A stretch of DNA of 64,000 bases, taken from positions 1,860,001 through 1,924,000 of the forward strand of contig JAHDVF020001468.1 of the NCBI GenBank assembly GCA_022606425.2, written 5' to 3'. Source of the stretch: Lepidostoma basale. Taxonomy: Eukaryota; Arthropoda; Insecta; Trichoptera; Lepidostomatidae. The translations under genes and the position numbers were made by a program. This document shows, in pieces, positions 53,895 through 64,000 of this stretch. Positions within the stretch are counted from its first letter, which is position 1, and each line of letters starts with the position of its first letter. The notes under the pieces were generated by a model. It ran no database searches. It was not told the origin of the DNA and worked only from the letters and a program-made list of their open reading frames with translations.

Positions 53895-54415
53895 AAGTTT
53901 TATATGCGAAAATGGAGTTCTGGTCCCAACCCTAATGTATGGAAGCAAAGTTTGGAACTGGCAGAAGAAGGGTGAGAGCAGAATAAATGCGATAGAGATG
54001 AGGTCCCTATGACGTATTTGTGGTAAAACGATATACGACAGAATTTCAAATGCTGATATAAGAAAGGAATGTAGAGCGGAAGGAGGTATTATGAACAAAA
54101 TTATGAAAGGATCGCTGCGATGGTTCGGACATATGGAGCACATGGATGGAGAAAGAATGGCAAAGAAAGTATACGTTAATGATGTAAATAGAGTACGGAG
54201 TCGAGGCAGACCGATGAAAACATGGAATGACCAAATTAATCAAATTTTAAAGGTTGGTCATGTTAAAAGTCGAAAGAATCGACGTGCGTGTATGACTCGC
54301 TATATGAATGTGGAGGAAGCTAGAGAGGTGTGTCAGGATAGAGTGGTGTGGCGGTCCATGCTCTCTGCCTACCCCTACGGGGAAACGGCGTGATGGTTTG
54401 TTGTTTGTTTGTTTG
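53895..54415 (+). mobile_element. LINE-A 3' copy
   Basis: GVLVPTLMYGSKVWNWQKKG-like codons, then EMRSL and, from 54091, NKIMKGSLRWFGHMEHMDGE, RPMKTWNDQINQILKVG and YPYGETA. Hairpin CCCC-TAC-GGGG and a GTTT-repeat tail. Confidence 0.85.
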
Positions 54416-54589
54416 AAATATCTATGGTCATTCTGAACGAAAGTCCAATAAAGATGACATTTTCGCCACGTGTTTTAAAAAAAAATGTTTACTTTAGTGC
54501 CTTATAAATCAAAATCATGAGATATTTAACTGCTAAAATTTTAAACCCGATATGAACATTTTTATTATTTGTTTTAAATGTTCGGAAAA

Positions 54590-55060
54590 ATCACAAAAAA
54601 TAATTTCAACAGCTGTGAGAGCTGTTTCGCTAACCGATGTTAGCATCGTCAGGTTTTACAATTAATTAAAATATACATCAGAAAGACTTGGTTTATATAT
54701 GAAATTATTAGGAGGGGAAGAAACTACATACACCATTATAAACAATTATAATAAAATATCAATTTGGATATTTTTAAAAAAGTATTTTTTTTATTTAAAT
54801 AGTTTATTTAATATTTAAATGAAAATACTATTATCTTGAAAAAAACATTATTATGTTGAAATATCAAAGTGTTTCCGCCAAAACAATGGATTACATTTAA
54901 TTTCTGTTTGGTGTAGGTACTAAACAGCACAAACGTATTTTGTTATAAATGGTAAGCCTTTCAGTTTGCATCTTTAGTTGTTTGTAAAACCTGATGATGC
55001 CAACATCGGTTGGCGAAACAACTATCGCGACAAATAATAAAAATAGTGATATCATAAAAG
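54590..55060. repeat. Foldback element with two hammerhead cores, family A
   Basis: The - strand core: CTGACGA (complement of 54646-54652), 6-bp hairpin GCTAAC/GTTAGC, GAAA (complement of 54625-54628), then CAGCT. The + strand core: CTGATGA (54991-54997), 6-bp hairpin GCCAAC/GTTGGC with ATCG loop, GAAA (55015-55018), CAACTA and TC (55025-55026), then GCGACAAA, which can pair with the upstream TTTGT. Confidence 0.85.
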
Positions 55061-55129
55061 TGTTCTAAATTTTATCAGTTAATAATGTTGAAGTGTCATA
55101 GTATTATATATAATGGACTATAAGATATT

Positions 55130-55670
55130 TATATTCTTCTTCTTCAAGTGGGGGCCTGTCTCACTTCAATCACCTCGGCGAACCTGTCCCTGTCCTGCGC
55201 CGCTCGGAACAGCTCCTCCACACTTCGGATGCCGATCCGCTCCCTCACGTTTCGCAGCCAGGACATTTGTCTCCTACTGGCCCCTCGGCGTCCCTCAATC
55301 TTCCCCTCCAATATCAGCTGGAGAAGGTGGTATTTTTCCCCACGCAGTATATGACCCAGATGTAAAATTTTCCGAACCCTGATAGTTGATAACAGTTCCC
55401 TGTCAACTCTAGCTCGCCTCAGGACTTCGGTATTGGTAACCATGTCTGTCCAGGGAATTCTGTGCATTTGGCCACATTTCAAATGCTTCCAGTCTGTTCA
55501 TTGAGTTGACTTTCAAGGTCCACGTTTCACATCCATACAATAAAACAGACCACAAATAGCATTTGATCATTCTCTGGCGGAGTTTCAAGTTTATGTTATA
55601 ATTGCAGAATAGTGATTTCATTTTATTAAACGCAGCTCTTGCTGCCTCAATTCTGCATTTTATCTCTACA
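55130..55670 (-). mobile_element. LINE-G 3' part
   Basis: The - strand reads NINLKLRQRMIKCYLWSVLL, SMNRLEAFEMW, a short damaged stretch, HRIPWTDMVTNTEVLRRA, GKIEGRRGASRRQMSWLRNV and ELFRAAQDRDRFAEV, with a TTC-repeat (inverse GAA) tail at 55135. Confidence 0.85.
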
Positions 55671-55730
55671 TATTTATATTACTCGTTTAAAAAATTTTGT
55701 TTCCTGTATTTCATCTGACGAGTAAATATT

Positions 55731-55829
55731 TTGATGAACTTGATTTTCATTTGTTTCTGTGTCAAAGCAACTAATCAAGCTAATTGAAGGTGTGTTCCTG
55801 TTTAATTTTTTGAAATTTCAAGAACAGAG
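55731..55829 (+). repeat. Dispersed 100-bp repeat, copy 1
   Basis: TTTGATGAACTTGATTTTCA, CAATT/TAATTGAAGG.GTGTT and TTTCAAGAACAGAGT recur at 58070-58170 in the same orientation. Confidence 0.7.
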
Positions 55830-56217
55830 TGCGTTCGTGATGGACCAATTACAGTCGGAGACTTCATTCAGCAAGCACACTTCTTACATTAGTCAGTAAG
55901 AGTGACTATGGTATTTGTCCCGGGAGAAAGTTGTAAATATGTGCATGCATCGTAACACGGCATTAGCGAAAAGTAGGTACCCGTAATTTTCAACGAAAAC
56001 ACTTCATTTTCTTTTAAGGCCAATGTATCACTTCCTTCAGACGCTGCACTGGCAAGACGTAGGTACCGTGTTTATACGTTGCGTATTTGTATTTTGATAT
56101 TCCAGTAACTCGCATAACTATATTTTTGATTTGCTTTGCGCATTTTTTCGTTTACATTTTAAACAAATATATTTTTTTAACCTTCTATGTTTTAATATTC
56201 TTACTTTTATTATTATA

Positions 56218-56640
56218 TAATATATAAGACTATCTATAAGACATGTGTGCGACCTATCATGACATATGGGATCGAGTGCAGGGCGGACACCACAATCATA
56301 AAAAACGCGCTCAGAGTGTCAGAAATGAAGACGCTCAGATATATAGCTGGCAAGACACTGCAAGAGAGGATACGGAATACACGGATAAGGGAGATATGCG
56401 AGGTCGAGGATGTCGTTAGGTGGGGAAGGCAAAGGAGAAGATACTGGTATGCACACGTGAGGAGAATGGATCCATCCAGACTCCCCTTCATTGTGTTGCA
56501 CGGCCAGCCCCAAGGTAGACGATCCCCGGGCAGACCACGAAAAATCGACAGCTGGGAGTCGACTTCGCAGGAGGCCAATTCCTTTTAAGAAACAGGCCAC
56601 TAGGCTTACACTAAGAATAAGGAGAAGAGAAGGAGAAGAT
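56218..56640 (+). mobile_element. LINE-B 3' end
   Basis: IYKTCVRPIMTYGIECRADT, EMKTLRYIAGKTLQERIRNT, VVRWGRQRRRYWYAHVRRMD and GRRSPGRPRKIDSWEST, then a GAAGGAGAAG tail. Open for over 110 codons. Confidence 0.85.
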
Positions 56641-56689
56641 TATTAACATCATCAGCAGTGATTTTTGAGATATCTTCACCAGTCATGAC

Positions 56690-57262
56690 AAGCGTTCTTC
56701 TTCTCCGGTCTCAATCTAATGATTGGTCTGCAGCAAGGTGACGCATCTCCTCTTCCACTCCGCTCAGTCCTCGGCAACTCTCTTCAACTCCGCATAAAAG
56801 GTGCAGCCCATATCTCGGCAAATATGCTCTAGGTACTCCTGGCGAGATCGTCCTCTGCCAGTCGATCCCTCGACCATTACCTCCAATACATCATGCAGGA
56901 AACATTCGTGTCGCAACACATGACTAATCCATCTCGCGCGCCTCTCCGCTATGGTGTTTAACATGTGCCTATTATCTTCAACTCTGCTGAGAACCTCCTC
57001 ATTTGTAACGTGGTCCATTCATGAAACATGGGCAATTCGTCGGTAGGTCCACATTTCAAACGCCTCTAGCCGTTTGCGCTCTCTTTCGCCCAGGCACCAA
57101 GTCTCGGAACTGTATAGTAAAACACTCCACACCAATGTTTTTATCAGTTGTTTTCGGAGGTTTAGGTCTATGTTATTGGACTCGAATATTTTAGCTTTCT
57201 TGTTGAAGGCAAGTTTAGCCTGGTGGATACGACTATCGACGTCGTTACTTCTCTGCAATTTG
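56690..57262 (-). mobile_element. LINE C-terminal part with one stop
   Basis: QRSNDVDSRIHQAKLAFNKK, NLRKQLIKTLVWSVLLYSSE, RLEAFEMWTYRRI, then a single TGA where Trp is expected, MDHVTNEEVLSRVEDNRHML and RRARWISHVLRHECFLHD. Related to LINE-G in layout. Confidence 0.85.
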
Positions 57263-57774
57263 TATCACCTAAGATGAGAGGTTCGTTTATTTTTTTTCCA
57301 TTTATTGGTTTCTTCATTATTATCCTTGCTGTTGTTTAGCTCAATTATCATAAAATTTATTTCTGTATTTCAATATATTATTACATTTTTGTTCTTTGGT
57401 ATCTTAGGAAAAAAACGTGTAACTCGTCTTTCTCGACCAAAGTTTCGGAGATCGAGAAACACGAGTTTCACGGATTTTTCCAAGATCCCTGTGAACATAT
57501 TGCTACGAATCGTGAAAATCTACGCAATTGTATAATATATATTATTATTGTATTTAAGAATAAAAGTTACTGTGTATAAATGAAGCTATGTGGTCCATGT
57601 GTTATCTAGGCTGATGAAACTATAAAAAATCTCAACCGGAACACTTGAGGTATGTCTATGAGGAGAATTAAAAGCTGTTAGAAAATGTTTATTATTTAAG
57701 AAAAATTATGTAAACTGAATGTAGAGTGAATGGGGTGAATGAAATTCACTATGTTTATAAATATTTTATTTGTT

Positions 57775-57965
57775 TAGTGTACTTAATTCTTTGATGATGC
57801 TGATAGCCATCTCTTGGAATGTCAGTCGTAGTTTTTCATTTCTCAGGATAGCCAGAAAGTCGTCAAAGGGGACCACCAACTTCTGGGTCTTTCGTCCAGC
57901 TTCCATCTCTGGTTGACGAACTTCGGGCAGTGCAGAAAAACGTGCTCGATAGTTTGCTTGGTTGA
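57775..57965 (-). mobile_element. LINE/RNase-H-type C-terminal remnant
   Basis: The - strand gives QTIEHVFLHCPKFVNQRWKL, then after a shift LVVPFDDFLAILRNEKLRLT and FQEMAISIIKE, resembling the C..H..CP zinc-knuckle region at the end of some non-LTR ORF2 proteins. Confidence 0.5.
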
Positions 57966-58069
57966 AGATGCTCGGCGTTCACTCACCACTCCGTATAGAT
58001 TTGTGAATCAAAACCAAGATATATTGATATCACAAAAACAAGTATGTTTCTTTTATTGTGTCCGAAGGG

Positions 58070-58170
58070 TTTTGATGAACTTGATTTTCATTTGTTCCTG
58101 TGTCAAAACAACCAATCAAGCGAATTGAAGGCGTGTTACTGTTAAATTATTTGAATTTTCAAGAACAGAG
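58070..58170 (+). repeat. Dispersed 100-bp repeat, copy 2
   Basis: Same orientation and order of blocks as 55731-55829. Confidence 0.7.
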
Positions 58171-58480
58171 TCATCCCAGTTGTAGTGTTTTCAACTTTTT
58201 TGGAAACGTGAATGGAAATCTTTAGTGGCCTCGTACAAATAGTTTTACAAAATGGTGCATAATTCACCAGACACCTGCATCACTGCTTACATATGTAAAG
58301 CAGTCAATTATCAGATTCAAATAATACTACGAAAATACGGTTAGATATGTAAGTAAGATAAGTGAGCATCGTTTGATTGGAATCGGCTAGATTTGTATCG
58401 ATACGATTTGATCTAAATTAATACCTAACATGTCGTCATTGAAGTTAGTCGCATGTCCGTGGCGAGTTGGTGAGGTCACT

Positions 58481-58524
58481 ATGATAGTCAAGTATTTCAT
58501 TCTAGCCGGTGCACTATTTTTGGG
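58481..58524 (+). CDS. GH1 exon 1 (signal peptide)
   Basis: ATG plus 14 codons of hydrophobic sequence, donor GG|GTAATT. It joins in phase to [15 protein letters not shown] of exon 2, which is why I chose this start. Confidence 0.7.
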
Positions 58525-61500
58525 GTAATTATGATTTCTTATTCTGATTTTCTTTCGATATATTTTCCTTGTATACATAACGTGAGAACAATATTTAAAT
58601 ATCTGTCGTTTATATCATAAAATTTAAAAACATTCTTCTTCTCTCCTGTTAGGCTCTCCTCTTTTAGGCAGTTAACTTCCAGCTATCCCTCCATCTTTTT
58701 GGTGGTTTTTCGAGGGACGGTAGCCAGCAGAACTCTGATGCATCACAACGTGTGTGAATTTGGAGGGATCCATCCTCTGCATGTGCGCATGCTAGTCTCT
58801 TCGAGAAGATTTCGCGCATAGTCGTGTTCCTCACTCTATCTCGAAGAGTATTGCCTGCTATTTAACTCAGCGTCCGCATCTCTGACACCCGCACATTAGC
58901 CTCCGTTTTTTGTTATCCGCTCTGTCTCAATGCCATATCGGCCTTACGCAGTTGTATATTTTGACCTTACTGTCAGTTCTCATATATTTACTTTTCCATA
59001 TGATCTATTTGAGACAAAATAATACCACCGAAACTTTGTTAACTTGTCCCATTATTTCGCTAACAATGTCATTTTTATTGAGCAGATCCACCCAATTGAA
59101 GATTAACCTATTTCTTGAACAATGGTGTAAGATACCATATTAAACAATTAATACGAATGAAAACGTCAGTTTTCTAGAAGTTTTATTATATTTCATGGGA
59201 ATGACATGTTTCGCCTTTTCAAGACATCATCGAATGTTCATTGCTGTTTATATACACTAAGTAAATGGAGCAGAATATGATAATTAACGAAAGTTGATGT
59301 GAATTTATACATTTTTAACAAAGAATACTTTGGGTAGGTTCAGAAATATTGAAAAGTGTTTCTTGGAACTCGTTAAGAAATTTTATGACAATTGTTACAT
59401 ATTTAGGGGATACTGAATGATATTATATAAATAAAAAATAAGTTATTTGAGGTGGGACGAAATAAAGTGTTTCTGAAGATTAACCTATTAATAAATCAAC
59501 TCAGTTAAAAATATTGTACTGGAATATTTTTTTTCAGTGCTCAGGCCCAAAGCAACGAAACTCATCGCGTGTTTCCCGACAATTTTCTCTTTGGGGTTGC
59601 TACAGCTGCTTACCAAATCGAAGGAGCCTGGAATGTCGGAGGTGAAAACTAATACAAAAATTAAATGCAAAACTTACTTAACTCTTCATTGCATGGTATA
59701 GCAAATTAGCCACAAAGCGAAAAAAAATACGTATATCTGTGTACAATATTTTATTTTCATACATATTATTGTTGTTCGCTACACTCTACATTTCCATCTA
59801 CTTATTAAGTACACAAGCCATCGTTAGTGGCGCTAGTTTACAAAATAATCAATTTTACTTTGATATTTGATTGACGTTGGAAAAACGTTCTTTTCAAATA
59901 AATAAATCAAAACTACACTTGGCGAATATTTATATCGTGTTCAATCATCGACGGTTCGACTTTAGGAAGACAAGATCGTCTCTAAAGTCTTGAGTATTTG
60001 TCTTCTGAACGTACTTTCACAAATACGAAAGACGTCGATCTCCGAGCAGATCTTGTTGTCTATCTATCAGGAATAAAAAGACAGCGTGTTCATGAAAAGT
60101 TTTCATGAATAAATGAGTCCCAAATTATTTATTTCACGCATCAATAGATCAATCCCATATTATTTGTTGTTTCTTGAACAATGATGTGAAATTCCATATT
60201 AAATAATTAATTAATGTTATTATCATATACTCGTATCTCACCTTTCTAAGGCATAAGGCATAAGGCAAATGTTGAAACATTTGATAATGCCTTAAAAAGG
60301 CTGAAGGAATAAGGCATTTGTTTCAACATTTGCTTTAGGCCTTATGCCTTTCGCCTTTCTAAGGCATTATAAAATGTTTCAAAAATACCATTCTGCCTTT
60401 TGCCTCAGAAAGACGAAATATGTCATTCCCGTAAAATATAATAACATTTTAGAAAAGATGTGTTTTTTTCGTATCAATCTTACATTGTTTTATTTAGGTA
60501 AAGGCGAAAGTATCTGGGATCATCTGACACACAATACCGATCTTGTTGAGGATGGGAGTAATGGAGACGTGGCGTGTGACTCCTATCGCCTGTACCCCAG
60601 GGACGTGGAGCTGCTGAAGGAACTGGGGGTAGACTTTTACCGTTTCTCCATATCGTGGTCTAGAATCCTTCCCACCGGGTTCGACAACGAGATCAGCGCT
60701 GAAGGCGTCGAATACTACAACAACCTGATTAATCTATTGATTGAAAATAACATACGACCTGTGGTGACACTGTATCACTGGGATTTACCTCAGAGGTTTC
60801 AAACCATCGGAGGGTGGGGAAATGAACTGATTATACAATACTACACGGATTACTGCAGAGTTGTCTTCGCGACTTTCGGAGATAGAGTTAAGGACTGGGT
60901 TACCTTTAACGAACCCTTTGAAATATGTCAATCTGGATATGGATCAAAATCGAAAGCTCCGGCATTAGGCTATGATGGTATTGGAAGCTATTACTGCGCT
61001 CACACAGTGGTTAAATCACACGCTAGCGCTTACCATCTTTACGACTCAGATTTCAGATCTACACAGAACGGTAAGTCCTTTGAATATTGTGATTAAATTT
61101 TTGGAGTTTTACTTCTTAATAATTGTTGGTCTAAAACAAACAAACTTCGATGTAGAAAGATGTTGGTTTGATTAAGGTTGCTGAATTAATTTCGGTGGAA
61201 AAAGTATGGTAGGTAAAAGCGATTCACTTGACTACGTAGCTTAATATGGTTGTTAGCGAATATGAAGAACTAGTTGCAACTCATGAACGGGAGTAAACCA
61301 AACTTTACATTAAGTTTTATGGTTTGTTTGTTTGTTTAATGTCATACAACAATAATCAAAACAAAATTCAAAATAATCCAGAAACGTTCTCAGGCATACG
61401 CCAGGGAGATCGTTTGCAATACTATGAGAGACAGTGCGTTTACAAAAAATCTATACGTTATTTAAATTATTTTATGTTTGGAAAACCAAAAAATGTTTCA

Positions 61501-62416
61501 ATCATATATTCAAACATTCAAATATATAAAAATATTTATTATTATTATTTTTAATCAACAAAAATGCTATCGGCTTAATTTTAATGATTATAAAAATTAA
61601 GTTCATTATAATTATAATTTGTTTTTTGATTTTCCCCTAGAAAAGCGACTAAGTGTGAGACTAATAATTATTAATGATGATATTTTTTGAAAGTGGCTTT
61701 CTTTTCCTAATTTAGCATGGTAAATTTGCGACTAAACAATAATAAAAATAGTATTTTAAAAACATTCCTGGGAAACGAGCGCCAACCGCGAGCAACCAAA
61801 TGCGTGCGCTCCGCCTCGCGTCTCCCAACACACCGACGTTTGACATACCTAACCGAACGCAACCAATCAGATTTAAAAAAAACCCACTATACTAACACAA
61901 AAGCAATAGCTCTTCGGTTTGTGAATCAACTATACATTTCGAATTACTTTCGCAGAGAATCGAAGTATTTTTCCTTCGCTCTCTCGTATTCGAAATATTC
62001 TCGTACTCTTTCTTTGACAACATCCGGGTTTTTTCCTATTTATTATGATACGTTTGGGTTCTCCGTACATCTATTATCAATCAACGAGTAAAAGGCTATG
62101 GATTAGACACACTCTCAGGCAGAATATAGGTATTGAATAGGTCCTCTGCTGGCAAAAAGAGAAAGTGAGCCATTTCAAATGTCATAAGTAAATACTCGTA
62201 AATATTTAGCAGTCGGTAATTCACAACATAAAGCGGTAGGTGCAAGATGTAGACAGATAAAGGAATATTCTTTAAGTACCAACCACATTAATAAGTGAAA
62301 ATCAATTTCGTATTTCAGGAAGAGTAGGCATCACCATTAAAGCTGACTGGTTCGAACCAGAAAATCCAGACAACGAAGATGACGTGTATTCTTCTGATCT
62401 CGCTATGCATTTTTCC
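58481..62416 (+). CDS. GH1 beta-glucosidase/myrosinase-like, 5' half
   Basis: A secreted family 1 glycoside hydrolase that would cleave beta-glucosides (digestive or defensive). Four phase-matched exons give 273 codons: 58481-58524, 59538-59641, 60498-61070, 62319-62416. Residues 1-19 are a signal peptide ([20 protein letters not shown]). GH1 landmarks follow: [20 protein letters not shown] at the N-terminus, [34 protein letters not shown] (substrate-binding His), and DWVTFNEP with the acid/base Glu at about residue 188. GYSS-type residues and [15 protein letters not shown] come after it. Exon 4 gives [16 protein letters not shown] up to DLAMHFS. GH1 enzymes are near 500 residues; the nucleophile ENG motif and the C-terminal half must lie beyond the window. 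Paralog identity cannot be fixed from this half. Confidence 0.9.
58625..58905 (-). mobile_element. LINE-B fragment in GH1 intron 1
   Basis: TTCTTCTTCTCTCCT end, then the inverse of LINE-B landmarks: CAGCTATCC..CTTTTTGGTGG, ATCCATCCTCTGCATGTGCG, ACTCTATCTCGAAGAGTATT. Confidence 0.7.
59128..59245 (-). repeat. Family C left half with hammerhead-like core
   Basis: The - strand reads TCGATGA, a 5-bp hairpin GTCTT/AAGGC, GAAA, CATG, TC. The right half of the foldback is missing. In GH1 intron 1. Confidence 0.6.
59538..59641 (+). CDS. GH1 exon 2
   Basis: After TTTTTTTTCAG; encodes the conserved GH1 N-terminal strand [16 protein letters not shown]. Donor G|GTGAAA in phase 1. Confidence 0.88.
59940..60085. 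mobile_element. LINE-D internal fragment
   Basis: GACGGTTCGACTTTAGGAAG, AAAGTCTTGAGTATTTGTCT, TCTGAACGTACTTTCAC and GAAAGACGTCGATCTC recur at 53190-53260 and, inverted, at 25640-25705. Confidence 0.55.
60165..60490. repeat. Family C foldback, expanded, in GH1 intron 2
   Basis: Multiple AAGGCATAAGG / CCTTATGCC palindromes and TTGATAA (60281-60287) with a GCCTT/AAGGC hairpin. The right arm reads CATTCCCGTAAAATATAATA and TTTTTTTCGTATCAAT, ending about 15 bases before the exon 3 acceptor. Confidence 0.7.
60498..61070 (+). CDS. GH1 exon 3 (acid/base Glu)
   Basis: 191 codons from [14 protein letters not shown] through [17 protein letters not shown] and TFNEP to DSDFRSTQN. Donor G|GTAAGT. The acceptor lies at the edge of a family C repeat. 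Confidence 0.93.
61310..61420 (+). repeat. Dispersed repeat rho, copy 4
   Basis: GTCATACAACAATAATCAAA, AAAATTCAAAATAATCCAG and AAACGTTCTCAGGCATACGC match 7500-7580. Confidence 0.6.
61890..62075 (+). repeat. Dispersed repeat rho, copy 5
   Basis: CGAATTACTTTCGCAGAGAA, TATTCGAAATATTCTCGTAC and GACAACATCCGGGTTTTTTC match the other rho copies. Confidence 0.65.
62319..62416 (+). CDS. GH1 exon 4
   Basis: Acceptor [25 protein letters not shown], then SSDLAMHFS, and donor GTATGT. The GxVGI..N/KxxWxEP motif is typical of GH1 after the acid/base Glu. Confidence 0.88.
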
Positions 62417-62624
62417 GTATGTAAAAAAAACATATAATGCAATTTATTTAAATGAATCACATAATTAGGACTTAGATAATCCATTGTTTTGGCAGAAACA
62501 CTATGATACTTCAACATTATTAACCTCCATTGCGCGACATACTTCATTTGCAGTAAAAAAAAGATCCTGAACTGCACTTGGCTATGTTTGTAGTTCAGGC
62601 AAATAGTCCAAGACCATCATAATA

Positions 62625-63843
62625 TTAGGGGTACCCATAAGTAATGTCGTTTTTTCGATGCGCCATCTTTAAAATAGTCTCCTTCGGTCTGTTATGCAGT
62701 AAGGACCTGTTATAAATTTATTGTGTAGCGGCTACCTGCTCGTGGCCTTGAGACAAAATAAAACGGTTTCTTTATCTCTCTGACGACAATGGTAGAGACG
62801 TGTCCGTTGGAACAACATCTGCAGAGCTGTATATTTTTTCAATATCATTTGAAAAATAAATCGACAGAAGCTACGAAGGATATTTGGATGTCAGCAAATG
62901 CCAAAGATGGTTCAAAAATTTTTAATCTGGTGATTTGAGTTTGGAAAATGAGTCTCGAAGTGGACGACCCGTCCAGGCGGATGAAGCAGCCGTGAAGTCT
63001 GAAATCGAAGACGACTCGATGCTGACTATTGAGAAATTATCGGAATAGGTCGGTACATCCTGGTCCAATACTCAAAGGATCCTAAAGAAGTTGGGCAAGA
63101 TTAAAAAATACGGTCTTTGGATCCCACACGCATTGACCGACCGCAACGTGGCTCAACGGCTCAGCATCAGCAGATTATTACTAGAAAAAGAACAATTAAG
63201 CCCATTTCTTTGTGACTTAGTGACTGGTGATTAGAAATGGGTTTAATTCAAACATAACGAAAAAAACAATGGCTAAAATGCGGACAAAAGGCCGTTTCAA
63301 CCCCTAAACAGTCATTGCATTCTTATGTGTTTATTGGGTTTCGAAAGGAATCATTTACTTCAAACTATTGCCACAAGGTCGGACAGTGTCGGCAGAGTTG
63401 TACTGACAACAGTTGGATAACTTTAATGAAGCACTAAGCCAAAAAAGGCCAGCTTTGATGAATAGAAGCGCCATTACTCTTCAGCACGATAACGCGCGAG
63501 CTCATGTTGCGAAATTGATGCGTAAAAAGTCTTGGGTGGGTCATCCTGTTGCATCCTTTATACTCTCCGGATCTCGCACCATCTGATTCTTATTTATTTC
63601 GTTCTTTGGAACATTTTTTGAGAGAATAAAATTTCAATTCCTTAGAAGAGGTGAATACAGCCCTATCACAATATTTTCAGTCAAAATCCGGTGAATTTTA
63701 CAAGAAAGGCATGGATGATTTTAAAAAAAGGTGGCAGAAGGTATATGGGGAATAATTTTATATAAGAAAAGTAAAATAAAGAATAAAAAAAATGGTTTTG
63801 AATTTCATTGAAAAAAAATGACATTACTTATGGATACCCTTAA
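62625..63843 (+). mobile_element. mariner element, both ends present
   Basis: Starts TTAGGGGTACCCATAAGTAA and ends with its inverse (two mismatches within 24 bases), flanked by TA (62623-62624, 63844-63845). 1219 bases, the usual mariner length. It lies in the intron after GH1 exon 4. Confidence 0.92.
62791..63755 (+). pseudogene. mariner transposase pseudogene
   Basis: MVETCPLEQHLQSCIFFQYH, then CQRWFKNFKSGDLSLENESR, SGRPVQADEAAVKSE, ILKKLGKIKKYGLWIPHALT and KWV at the first-Asp region. LQHDNARAHVAKL-like (second Asp) and YSPDLAPSDSYLF-like segments follow in shifted frames, and a C-terminal RWQKVYGE. Several stops (for example at the SE*VGTSW position) and frameshifts make it inactive. Confidence 0.88.
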
Positions 63844-63892
63844 TATAATATTATACACAATTTAGTAGTGAAGAAATGTAAAATATTACAAA

Positions 63893-64000
63893 CTAACTAA
63901 CTAAATAAATAACTATCTAACCATCGCACCGTCTCCAGAGTATGCAGAAAAAATGGACTGACACACTTTTCTTTCCTGACATATTTCTCTCGCTTCATCA
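63893..64000 (-). mobile_element. LINE-A 3' end, cut by the window
   Basis: AACTAACTAACTAAATAAAT, CCATCGCACCGTCTCCAGAG (hairpin partly deleted), GCAGAAAAAATGGACTGACA and CTTTCCTGACATATTTCTCT. Continues beyond 64000. Confidence 0.8.

Noticed and set aside
1..64000. CRISPR array, operons, ribosome binding sites, rRNA
   Set aside because: The introns, spliceosomal signals and transposon types show nuclear eukaryotic DNA; the tandem repeats have no spacer structure.

Overview
The window is AT-rich arthropod nuclear DNA, most likely insect. The evidence is spliced genes with GT-AG introns, a GH1 beta-glucosidase with a signal peptide, a possible DM4/DM12-type insect protein, and a dense load of insect-type mariner, hAT, Tc3-like, Tigger and non-LTR elements. 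The recurrent LINE 3' end (a CCCC-loop-GGGG hairpin followed by a GTTA tail) resembles moth and butterfly LINE ends I remember, but I do not assign an order from it. All exon models below come from reading frame, splice sites and phase alone.

Layout. 1-20 kb: no host gene recognised. It holds a 28-bp minisatellite, many decayed LINE fragments, hAT and piggyBac-like non-autonomous elements, and a nearly full-length mariner at 15.9-16.95 kb. 20.17-37.73 kb, + strand: a complete 16-exon gene for NOMO, the ER-membrane subunit of the BOS/multipass translocon complex. The reconstructed protein is 1201 residues with a signal peptide and one C-terminal membrane segment, and its introns are packed with transposons. 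37.7-43 kb: the 3' flank, a Tigger-like transposase remnant, an unassigned MITE and a LINE tail. 43.1-52.35 kb, - strand: a 4-exon gene for a 282-residue signal-peptide and membrane protein rich in His and Tyr. Its C-terminal half has a C-x5-CE...C-x5-C pattern. 52.7-58 kb: a 44-bp minisatellite and LINE and ribozyme-element debris. 58.48-62.42 kb and probably beyond the window, + strand: the 5' half (four exons, 273 codons) of a GH1 beta-glucosidase/myrosinase-like gene, with a dead but structurally complete mariner in the following intron.

Main observation. Several dispersed foldback elements carry sequences that match the hammerhead ribozyme core: CUGANGA, then a short hairpin, then GAAA, then a (near-)palindrome, then UC. 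I see at least five sequence families, some with perfect cores (54.6 and 55.0 kb, 31.56 kb, 28.4 kb). The commonest family replaces the C3-G8 core pair by U3-A8 in several copies, which looks like a covariation. Hammerhead motifs are known in Penelope-like elements and animal retrozymes, so these may be non-autonomous relatives. No reverse transcriptase of that type was seen here.

The three genes show no operon-like relation. NOMO works in membrane-protein biogenesis, GH1 in secreted glycoside hydrolysis, and the third protein is of unknown function.
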